This document shows, piece by piece, positions 16,313 through 24,205 of a DNA stretch of 34,586 bases. The position numbers and the translations under genes were made by a program. The DNA comes from Halobacteriales archaeon. Lineage in GTDB: Archaea > Halobacteriota > Halobacteria > Halorutilales > JAHENH01. Every line of letters starts with the position of its first letter. Position 1 is the stretch's first letter. The notes under the pieces are model-generated. The model was not told the origin of the DNA, did no database searches, and saw nothing but the letters and a program-made list of their open reading frames with translations. Location of the stretch: NCBI GenBank assembly GCA_018609935.1, contig JAHENH010000033.1, forward strand, positions 1-34,586, read 5' to 3'.

Positions 16313-17528
16313 ATGAGTCAGACACAGACACTATCATACAAATACAATGCTAGTCCTACAGAGGAAAACTTAGAACAGTTAGAGAAACATTTTGAGATAC
16401 ACCGAGATATATATAATAAAGCCCTAGAAACCCTAAACAACTCAGAAAACTGGATTTCTAAATATGATATGTATAATCGATTACCAGAATGGAAACGGAC
16501 TAGTAATCCAGAATTTCAAAACGTACATAGTAAGTCTGCACAACAGACCATAGGAAGAATATACGATTCAATAAAAGGACTATCAAGGAAAAAGGAAAAA
16601 GGTCAAGAGGTTGGAGAGCTACGATATAAAAACTCAATAAATAGCATCGAATATAACCAGAGTGGATTTAAGATAAAAGAAGATTGTGTCCATCTAAGCA
16701 AAATTGGAGATATACCAGTAAAACTTTCATAGAGAAATACCAGAAAAAGCAGACATAAAAGGAGTAATAATAAAACAATATAGTTGCGGTGATTGGAAAG
16801 TAATACTAACCCTTGAAGTCAAGACACCAGATAAGAAACCTATAACTGAGGACTCCGATATAGTCGGAATTGATCTAAACGTATCAAATTTTCTAGTTGA
16901 TAGCAATGGAAAAGAAATACAAGATTTAAAAGACTTAGTTGAAAATGCTTGGATTCGAGTAAAAAGAGAACAAAAGAAATTATCACGTAAGATACAGGAC
17001 AGCAATAATTTTCAAAAGCAGAAAAGACGCCTAGCAAAAGCACATAAGAAACTGCGAAATAAGAGAAGAGATTTTCTACACAAACTTTCTAGGGCATACA
17101 TTGAAAGATATGACGTAATAGCTATAGAGGATCTTGACGCTAAGAATCTATCAGAAAGCGAAAGTAACGAACTAAACCGATATATCGCGAACCATGCGTG
17201 GAATGAATTTGTCTCTATGCTTGTTTACAAAGCTTCACAAGCTGGTAAGCAGGTTATAGAGATAGATCCAGAAAACACAAGTCAAGACTGTTCTAATCCC
17301 AAATGTGATAATAGAATAGAAAAAGACTTGTCCGAAAGAACGCATAAATGTAATGAATGTGGTCTAGAAATAGATCGGGATCTAAATGCTTCATTAAATA
17401 TTGTGAATAGAGCAATAGAACTTGTAGGGGCAGGGACTGCCCAAAATAGAGCCCTCGGACACCAAGGGGCCTCTGGCGGTACTATACCGCTAAGTCGGGT
17501 GGTTGAACAGGGAAGCCACGTCCTTTAG
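16313..17528 (+). pseudogene. tnpB: TnpB RNA-guided nuclease gene with one frameshift
   Basis: TnpB is the omega-RNA-guided DNA endonuclease ancestral to Cas12. The ATG at 16313 opens a frame ending in TAG at 16730. Shifting one base there restores the reading (VKL then HREIPEKADIKGV) to the TAG at 17526. Total length is 1216 nt, exactly one base more than 405 codons, so a single inserted base in the TTT at about 16725 explains it. The RuvC residues are all kept: Asp (VGIDLN, codon 16872), Glu (AIEDL, codon 17127) and Asp (DRDLNAS, codon 17379). The zinc-binding cysteines CSNPKC and CNECG are present, the first pair with a longer CxxxxC spacing. It may be a recent pseudogene, a sequencing error, or expressed by slippage. 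Confidence 0.88.
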
Positions 17529-17543
17529 GGCGTGGTAGTTCAC
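17471..17543 (+). ncRNA. Predicted omega-RNA (reRNA) 3' region overlapping tnpB and the right end
   Basis: In IS605-type elements the guide RNA is made from the 3' end of tnpB through the right end. Here two stems are visible: GCGGTA-CTA-TACCGC (17476-17490) inside the last codons, and CCACGTCC-TTTA-GGGCGTGG (17516-17535) around the stop. The element ends in TTCAC at 17543, so the guide would begin in the flanking sequence after it. The 5' limit of the RNA cannot be set from sequence. Confidence 0.5.
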
Positions 17544-17710
17544 TTTGTTAGTAGAAAAATAATAAGAAAAATATATAAAATGAAAAATTCTGCCCCCAAA
17601 GAAATATATTCTCTTCTTAAAAGCTTGGTAAAATCAATTTTAGTTTATATATTATAAGAGTAATTAATTTAAGTATAGAATGAGCTATTAAGGATAAATA
17701 TAGCTTAGAT

Positions 17711-18799
17711 ATGAGGAATCCTTTTATTAGTTTGACAAAATCAAGTATACTATATAACAAAGATATAATGGAAAAAATGGCTTTCCTACCCAAAAATATT
17801 AACACAATGACTAGAGCTAAATCTGGGCAAACACCAAAAGAAATCGTACACAAAGAAAACAAACTAAAACTTTATCACTACAAACCATTAACCGACAAAC
17901 AACACGATACGCCAGTACTTTTTGTTTATTCTCTAATTAATAAACCGTATATATTAGATCTGCAAAGAGATCGTAGTGTAGTTCGTAAGTTCTTAGAGAA
18001 CGGATTTAACGTATACCTAACCGATTGGGGTGATCCATCACATCTAGATTCAACCCTATCACTTGATGACTACGCCAACTGGTACATAGATAAATGTGTA
18101 AACATTATAAAAAAAAGAAACAATGTAGAAAAAATAAACATCTTGGGATACTGTATGGGAGGAACATTAAGTGCTATATACTCATCTATATATCCAGAAA
18201 AAGTAAAAAATTTGTTACTTTTAGCGGCAGGTCTTGATTTTGAAAAAAGTGGTGGGATTTTATCTCGTTGGAGTGCTGAACCTTTTTTTGATGAATCTGA
18301 TATACCTGAGGTGTTTGGAGGTAATATATCAGCCGAATTTCTAGATATGGGTTTTGTTTTAATGGAACCAGTAAATAATCTATTTACAAAGTACTTTCAT
18401 CTATATGATGATTTTGATGATGAAGAATTTGTAAAACTTTTTGCTAGAATGGAAAAATGGCTAAGAGACGGAGTAGACCTATCAGGAAAAGCATACATAG
18501 AATTTATAGATGATCTATACCAACACAACAAACTCACAAAAAACAAACTATATCTAGGCGGAAACCATGTTAACATTAAAAATATCGATATGCCAGTACT
18601 CCAAATTATAGGAACAAAAGACCACATTGTACCCCCAGAAACTAGTAAACCATTTAACCAAAAAATACCAAGCAAAGACACAGAAATATATGAACTAGAA
18701 TCAGGACATGAAGGCCTAGCTATGTCTCCTAAGGCTCATAGGAAATTATGGCCAAATGTTTGCGATTGGCTAAAAAAACAACTAAATCAAAACACTTAG
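17711..18799 (+). CDS. phaC: Polyhydroxyalkanoate synthase, class III-like PhaC
   Basis: It would polymerise (R)-3-hydroxyacyl-CoA into polyhydroxyalkanoate on granules. The alpha/beta-hydrolase core has the PhaC lipase-like box GYCMGG with catalytic Cys148, Asp304 (GTKDHIVPP) and His333 (SGHEGL). It also has the conserved FVYSLINKPYILDL and YLTDWGDPS blocks. At 362 residues it matches class III/IV PhaC (about 350-360), which needs a PhaE or PhaR partner. I find neither beside it, nor PhaA or PhaB. All three catalytic residues are intact and there are no stops, in contrast to the decayed genes around it. It begins 168 bp after the IS element, which may hint at acquisition. Activity depends on an unlinked partner and is inferred. 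Confidence 0.9.
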   Translation: MRNPFISLTKSSILYNKDIMEKMAFLPKNINTMTRAKSGQTPKEIVHKENKLKLYHYKPLTDKQHDTPVLFVYSLINKPYILDLQRDRSVVRKFLENGFNVYLTDWGDPSHLDSTLSLDDYANWYIDKCVNIIKKRNNVEKINILGYCMGGTLSAIYSSIYPEKVKNLLLLAAGLDFEKSGGILSRWSAEPFFDESDIPEVFGGNISAEFLDMGFVLMEPVNNLFTKYFHLYDDFDDEEFVKLFARMEKWLRDGVDLSGKAYIEFIDDLYQHNKLTKNKLYLGGNHVNIKNIDMPVLQIIGTKDHIVPPETSKPFNQKIPSKDTEIYELESGHEGLAMSPKAHRKLWPNVCDWLKKQLNQNT

Positions 18800-18879
18800 A
18801 TAATCATTTATACTTCAAAAAACCTACAAACCATATCTACACACACCAAAAACAAAATTCAAATCAAAATATACTTAGA

Positions 18880-19225
18880 CCTCTCTACAGAATCTAATGA
18901 GATATCTACTCCTCCATCACTAATATTTTTTATCTTTTACAATATCGTTTACTTCATCCATCTTAACTGTATTAACAACTCCTAACTCCTTTGCTTTCTC
19001 GAGTTTTTCTTCCGTTCTAGAAACCTCAATAACGTTTGTTCCCAACACATAACATATATTTACTGAAGATAAACCGATCCCCTCAGACCGTATATAACAA
19101 TTCATTCCCCCTCCACTCGATTTTGCTCTATGTTTTGCAGCATGAAAAAGAGGTCATATACCGACATCCTAGAATATCAGCTGTCTTCAGGATTTATGCT
19201 GTTCGGAAGGCAACATTTAAATCTG
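18880..19225 (-). pseudogene. Zinc-type alcohol dehydrogenase (MDR family) remnant
   Basis: Minus-strand frames pieced together give VAFRTA, then ILKTADILGCRYMTSF, a stop, KIEWRGN, then GIGLSSVNICYVLGTNVIEV, SRTEEKLEKAKELGVVNTV, and after a frameshift near 18925 ISDGGVDISLDSV. This is the catalytic-to-NAD-binding junction of a medium-chain dehydrogenase (LGCRYMT, GxGGIGLSSV Rossmann turn, GGVD). Both ends are missing, there is an internal stop near 19137, and at least two frame changes. The gene is dead. It lies between phaC and tRNA-Glu. Confidence 0.7.
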
Positions 19226-19273
19226 TGTTTTGATGTTGAAGACATAGAAAATCTGAGTAAGATAGTCTAAGTT

Positions 19274-19348
19274 TGCTCCGTCGGGGATTTGAACCCCGGT
19301 CTTCGGCTCGAAAGGCCGAAATGATTGGCCGGACTACACCAACGGAGC
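19274..19348 (-). tRNA. tRNA-Glu (anticodon TTC)
   Basis: The minus strand gives acceptor GCTCCGT/ACGGAGC, a D-arm GTGTAGTCCGGCCAATCAT typical of archaeal tRNA-Glu, anticodon stem TCGGC/GCCGA with loop CTTTCGA (anticodon TTC), and T-arm CGGGG-TTCAAAT-CCCCG. The discriminator is A and CCA is not encoded. Confidence 0.96.
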
Positions 19349-19420
19349 TTTTTATTCCCTTACCTAGTTTGTTGTGGCCAAAATCTTTAAGCCTTTTTCT
19401 TTGTAAATCATAAAAATACT

Positions 19421-20032
19421 ATGGAGATAGGATTAATAGGTGGAACTGGTGATTTCGGAGAAGGTGTAACTCTCCGTGCCATTAAAAATCATACGGTAAA
19501 GATTGGTAGTAGAGACGAAGATAGAGGTAAGAAAGCAGCGGAAAAATATTCAGAAATGACAGGAGAAGAAATAGAAGGAGGGGCAAACGAGGATATAGCA
19601 GATTCTGAACTAGTTATATTATCAGTACCATATAGAGGAGCTGTTGATAGTATAGAAACTCTTCCTTTTTCCGATGATACTATAATTATAACTCCAGTAG
19701 TAAATATGGAACAGAAAAACGGTACCTTTCTATATACCCCACCGGATCAAGGAAGTGTTGCACAGGAACTATTAGAACATACAGAAAATCCATTAGTTGG
19801 AGCATTCCATCCAGTGGCAGCAACTAGATTAGCCATACCTGAAGATGAATTTGACATCCCAGTATTCGGAAAGGGAGATTCAAAGGAAAAAGTTTTGGAT
19901 TTCATAAATTCAATGCAGGGACTTAGGGGAATTGATTTAGGGAGCTTTGAAGTAGCACCACAAGTAGAATCTTTAACTCCTTTACTAATAAACCAAAAAG
20001 AAATAGACGAAGCAGGAATAAAATTCGTCTAA
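19421..20032 (+). CDS. npdG: F420H2:NADP+ oxidoreductase (Fno/NpdG)
   Basis: It transfers hydride between coenzyme F420 and NADP, linking C1/energy metabolism to biosynthetic NADPH. The N-terminal Rossmann turn GLIGGTGDFGEG (residues 4-15) and the following GSRDEDRGKKAAE NADP-phosphate-binding segment are typical. VILSVPYRGAVD, the SVAQELLE helix, VGAFHPVAA (F420 side) and the C-terminal VESLTPLLIN block complete the family pattern. At 203 residues it is slightly short but whole. The ATG at 19421 follows the tRNA-Glu gene on the other strand by 72 bp, with a CTTTAAGCC TATA-like element about 30 bp before it. It supports an F420-using archaeon. Confidence 0.93.
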   Translation: MEIGLIGGTGDFGEGVTLRAIKNHTVKIGSRDEDRGKKAAEKYSEMTGEEIEGGANEDIADSELVILSVPYRGAVDSIETLPFSDDTIIITPVVNMEQKNGTFLYTPPDQGSVAQELLEHTENPLVGAFHPVAATRLAIPEDEFDIPVFGKGDSKEKVLDFINSMQGLRGIDLGSFEVAPQVESLTPLLINQKEIDEAGIKFV

Positions 20033-20201
20033 ATTAAAACCTCTTTTTCTAAAAAACTGTATAGCCTAAAAACTAAAGTCATAAATATATCCTAACTTTA
20101 AATATTTTAAGAATTAGCATCTATAAAGTAAACTGTTCACTATTAATTTCTACTACCCAAATTTTGTTAAGTTTGTTAGATTATAGAATATATAAAATAG
20201 C

Positions 20202-21353
20202 ATGGATATAAATTCAAAATTCAGTGGATTAAGACCTCAATTAACCGTTTTTTTAACTATATCTGTAGCAATTCTTTCAGTTATAACCGGTGTTGCAAAT
20301 ATTGGATCCCAAACACTAGTCGGTCCTTTAGCTCAATTTATACCTATCTCAATACAAAAGACAGCAGGATTTACAGGTACACTAACTGGATTTTTAATAT
20401 TAACAAGCGCAATTGGTCTTAGAAAAAGGTTAAGGATTGCATGGTATTCCAGTGTCTTTCTTCTACCTTTCACAGCTCTTCAAGGATTATTACAGTCAAG
20501 TCCTCTATCTATACCTTTAATCTTATTGTCTATTCTAGCATTGGTAAATATACTTGTAAATAAGAAAGGTTTTGATCGGTCTCTTTCACTTTCACCTTCA
20601 CAATTAGCTGCTACACTAGCTATTATTAGTGCCCAAATATATGGTACAGTAGGATCGTATGCGTTAAGAGACCAATTTGCTGACGTTGATACATTGGTTG
20701 ATGCTTTTTATTATACACTTATTACTGCAAGTACAGTTGGTTACGGTGATATTACAGCCACAACACAGATGGCACGATTATTCAGTATGTCTGTTGTTAT
20801 TGTAGGAACTGCTAGCTTCGCTATAGCTCTAGGAACTTTATTAGGACCAGCATTAGAAAAACGATTTTCAAAAGCACTAGGTAGAATGACAGAAACACAA
20901 TTAGAAATGTTAGAAAACCATATCTTGATATTAGGATACGGAGAACTAACAGAAGTTATAATGGAAGAAATTGGAGAACAAGCGGAATATCTTATTATTA
21001 CTGACGACACAAAAACTGCTTCCAAAATTAGGGAACAGGGACATAACGTTTTAATGTCAGATCCAAGTGACGAGTCATCATTACTAAGAGGAAAAATTGA
21101 TAAAGCGAGAGCTATAATAGTAGCTACTAATAAAGATAAAGAAGATGCACTTTCTATATTAACCGCTAAGCAACTAAACCCCGATATATCTATTTTAAGT
21201 GCTGCTACAAATAGGGAAAATATTAAAAAATTAAAACGTGCAGGAGCAGATATAGTTATTAGCCCTACAAATATAGGAGCTAAACTACTAGTACAGTCTG
21301 CAACAGGTAAAGAAAACATTGAAAACCTAATTAAAGATATATCAATAGAGTAA
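20202..21353 (+). CDS. K+ channel with cytoplasmic RCK (TrkA-N) domain
   Basis: This membrane K+ channel is gated by a ligand-binding RCK domain. Hydrophobic helices run from about residue 15 to 118, longer than a two-helix channel. They are followed by a helix at 134-153, the selectivity filter TASTVGYGDIT with TVGYGD at 178-183, and the inner helix at 192-215. The RCK/TrkA-N domain begins at HILILGYGELTEVI (240-253), with GYGELT in place of the usual GxGxxG. The order resembles haloarchaeal pch-type channels. Two decayed RCK-type genes lie downstream on the same strand, so this is probably the surviving member of a three-gene K+ operon. No stops or frameshifts are seen, and the selectivity filter is intact. 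Confidence 0.92.
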   Translation: MDINSKFSGLRPQLTVFLTISVAILSVITGVANIGSQTLVGPLAQFIPISIQKTAGFTGTLTGFLILTSAIGLRKRLRIAWYSSVFLLPFTALQGLLQSSPLSIPLILLSILALVNILVNKKGFDRSLSLSPSQLAATLAIISAQIYGTVGSYALRDQFADVDTLVDAFYYTLITASTVGYGDITATTQMARLFSMSVVIVGTASFAIALGTLLGPALEKRFSKALGRMTETQLEMLENHILILGYGELTEVIMEEIGEQAEYLIITDDTKTASKIREQGHNVLMSDPSDESSLLRGKIDKARAIIVATNKDKEDALSILTAKQLNPDISILSAATNRENIKKLKRAGADIVISPTNIGAKLLVQSATGKENIENLIKDISIE

Positions 21354-21519
21354 ATAGAGTAAATAGATTACTCTGTTTTTAGGTTGTAATTAACTAAATA
21401 TATTGGTTAAGAATTAAATATCTAAATAGATAATAATACTCATATAATAAGATATATTATATTTTTTTATATTAAATGAATAAAGGATATTAGTTTATCT
21501 ATTGATTTTTACTTTTCCT

Positions 21520-22764
21520 ATGGCTTTGCTACCGGTTGAAATATTATTTGGGGTCTACCTAGGGCTTATAGCTGGTATAGTTCCAGCATTGATCGCAGGA
21601 TTGCTAGCATTTATTTTTAGGTATTTAACAGGCGTTACACTACCTGGTCTTGGAGTAGTGGTGTTATCTGTAGCCATAGCAGGTATCAACGGGGGCTTCT
21701 TGGGCTTATAGATCCAAATATAATTCAATCTCCTATGTTAATAGTAGCAATATTAATAGTAATGATGTTATCTCTATATCCCCATAGTCAAGGGGGATAA
21801 ATTGGGTGCTAGTATACCAAAGCGGTTTTCATTTAGATCAATAAGACAAAAGACTATTTCATCAGATGTAATTGAGATAGTAGAGGGGATTAGACAAATA
21901 ACTGTCCGGCCGGTTGGACCAATAAATGATATTGAAGGATACCCTCCACTCTAACCAATTATACGTGAAGAAATAAGTAAAAAAGTATGGGGGTTTCCGG
22001 CAGACATCCCTCTTTCTGAACTAGAAAAAAGACTTAGAAAACGTTTACAGACTGAATACTATTTTTCTAAAGTTAATTTATCTATAAATAATAAAGGAAA
22101 AGCAACTATTAATGTTGCACTCCTATCAGGTAGTCTTTCAAGAAGAGTTCCCTCGAGATATAGAGCAGTATCTATTAATGGTTTAGTACCAACAGGACTT
22201 TGACGTGAAGATATTGTTAAAATAGATACTAAAAAGGTAGTTTTGAGGGAAAAATTTTAAGTGCAAAAACATACAAAGATGGAGAGTAACAAATCCCAGA
22301 TCAAGATAAAAATAAAGAAAAAATAGAATTCCCTGAAAGTAACATTCTGTCAGCCCCTACTACTGATGAAGGCAAAGGTAGGGTTACAGTGGCTCTACCT
22401 CAAAAAGAGGCAGAATCTATTTTAAGTTGTAATAAAGGACAGATAATAGTACAACTACGAGGTATTCATAGAGAGTTTGAGATAGTATCACTATTCAGAC
22501 AAGCAGGTAAAAAAATTAGAAAAATGACGGTAAGAGATAATAGTAAACTAGATAGTTCTACATTGGATGAAGCAAATATTCGAGATATCTATAATATTGC
22601 TATTCTAGCTATTAAAAAAACATAAGAAATCCGAAAAAACAATTGAAGAAGAAACAGAATTGATTTTTTCAGTTAGTGGAAAATCTATTATCTCAGGAGG
22701 TGATGAAATATTCGTAGTTGGTACATACAATGATCTAAATAATTTCGAAAAAGCAATAAAATGA
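21520..22764 (+). pseudogene. Decayed TrkA-C/RCK-type membrane protein 1 of the K+ channel operon
   Basis: Starting at ATG 21520 (MALLPVEILFGVYLGLIAGI) the frame gives two membrane helices, then a soluble part ending in TrkA-C-like blocks (GRVTVALPQKEAE, GIHREFEIVSLFRQAGKK, NIRDIYNIAILAIKK). The reading needs shifts near 21703, 21796, 22245 and 22622. It also meets in-frame TAA at 21952, TGA at 22201 and TAA at 22287. Between lesions the protein is well preserved, so decay is recent. Homologues I recall from haloarchaea follow a K+ channel gene. The terminal TGA at 22762 overlaps the ATG of the next pseudogene (ATGA), showing a former coupled operon. Confidence 0.82.
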
Positions 22765-23910
22765 TACTATTAACTACTATATCTGGATTCATTGAAGTTT
22801 CATCTTGAATTCTAGGTCTATGTTTACTTGCAGGTGTTTTTGTAACAATTATATCAATTTTTCATAGATGGCATGCTCGAAATCAAATACCTGAAAGAGC
22901 ATCAATATTGTTATGTCTTGGAGTTGTTGCCATTTGGATAAACGTCACTTCTGCTACCCAGCTTACTATAATTGGACAAAATGAAATGTTTACCATTCAG
23001 TCATCAATTATAACTATAGGTATATTTACAGGATCTGGAATTACCTCAATAATAGGATGAAAGATAGGAGATATGATATCAATAGATTTCTTTGCTGTAA
23101 CGGGGGGATAAAAAACTAAATAGGGAAGTTAGTGAAGTAGTAAAAACAGTAGGAAGAGTCACCACAATTGAAATACCTAAAGAAATAAAAAACATAGAGG
23201 GATATGATCCAATATTACACGAAACTAAATAATTACTACAGTGAACAACATTAGTTTTTCCAAGACGACTTACGATATCAGATCTCTGGGAAAGATTTAA
23301 AGAAAGATTAAAAGACGACTATGGAATTGGTTATGTAGATGTTGATATAACCTCTGAAGGTGAAATAGAATATCTAGCAGTATGAAGTAGAGACGCAGGT
23401 CTTGGACCTACATTACCATCAAAGTATGTCAGCAGTAGAGATTAATGCAGACCCAGCTTTAGTGCTAGTCTAGGAGATGTAGTACAGGCTATGGAGTATA
23501 GGAAAACGAAAGCTAAAAGATTAGTTACAGGAGAAGTTAGAGGCATCTATGAAGATATAGTAACATTAGCTGTACATCAACTAGAAACAAAATACCTAGA
23601 AGATGAAACAAATTATAAACTAGTAACATTACCTCATGAGGCACAAATAGAAAAAGAATTAATTTCTATTCTGAGATCAGCAAAAGAAACAATGCGTACT
23701 ATAGAGATCTCAGAATCTAGTCCTTTAACTGGAATAGCTATAGGAGGTCTTGACATAAATATTGTAGCAATACTATATGAAGATGGAAATATAGAGGTAA
23801 TTCCAAAAAGAAATACAATAATCCAACCAGGTTCTACTGTATATACAATTGCAAAGCAAGAGGAGATAAAAAAATTCGAAATAGCATCTAACAGAGTTAA
23901 ATCTACATAA
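22761..23910 (+). pseudogene. Decayed TrkA-C/RCK-type membrane protein 2 of the K+ channel operon
   Basis: From ATG 22761 the frame reads as a protein with three hydrophobic helices (ILGLCLLAGVFVTIISIF, SILLCLGVVAIWINV, SSIITIGIFTGSGITSI). A linker follows (GDKKLNREVSEVVKTVGRV, then PRRLTISDLWERFKERLKDD and GYVDVDITSEGEIEYLAV), then a C-terminal domain open from 23491 (GEVRGIYEDIVTLAVHQLE). Lesions: TGA at 22806 and 23058, a one-base gain in the G6 run at 23102-23107, TAA at 23230, TGA at 23242 and 23383, and two indels near 23425-23465. It resembles pseudogene 1 in layout. The last 139 codons remain open but begin without family-typical N-terminal sequence, so a functional fragment is unlikely. 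Confidence 0.8.
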
Positions 23911-24014
23911 AACTTTTAAAGATAAATACTAAATATATAAAATTTTATGTTTTTTTATTTTTACTGATAAAAATTTTAAAATATAAAAAATAATTTATTA
24001 TTGGGATAAAGTTT

Positions 24015-24087
24015 TGGGACCGCCGAGATTCGAACTCAGGTCCGACGACCCCCAGTCGCCGAGGATGCCAGGCTACCCTACGGTCCC
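24015..24087 (-). tRNA. tRNA-Pro (anticodon GGG)
   Basis: Minus strand: acceptor GGGACCG/CGGTCCC, D-arm GGGTAGCCTGGCATCCT as in archaeal tRNA-Pro, and anticodon stem GGCGA/TCGTC (one G-U) with loop CTGGGGG (anticodon GGG). The T-arm is CTGAG-TTCGAAT-CTCGG. CCA is not encoded and no intron is seen. Confidence 0.93.
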
Positions 24088-24205
24088 TCATCGAATATGT
24101 GTTAGCAAAATTCAAAAATTTTTGCTTTTTAACAAATTGAAATATTTGTATATATGTTTCTATTTATTTAGATCATAGTATAAACCCAGCTTTTACTTTA
24201 GAGGA

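Larger units (their letters stand above)
16232..17543 (+). mobile_element. IS200/IS605-family element, tnpB-only (IS1341 type)
   Basis: The element carries a tnpB gene but no tnpA. The right end has hairpin CCACGTCC-TTTA-GGGCGTGG (17516-17535) followed by TAGTTCAC to 17543, the usual shape of IS605-family right ends. The left boundary is placed where ornithine cyclodeaminase homology stops, just before a hairpin of the same form at 16238-16257. No target-site duplication is expected in this family and none is seen. Without TnpA it could move only if helped in trans. The left boundary is uncertain by about 10 bases. Confidence 0.75.

Noticed and set aside
22201..23385. UGA read as tryptophan or selenocysteine in the RCK genes
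   Set aside because: TAA stops and frameshifts occur in the same genes, Trp is coded by TGG nearby, the ancestral residues appear mixed, and no other gene in the window needs UGA recoding.
23491..23910. 139-codon open frame as an independent RCK protein
   Set aside because: It continues the reading of the decayed upstream gene after indels and lacks its own promoter or family-type start; a surviving fragment is possible but unsupported.
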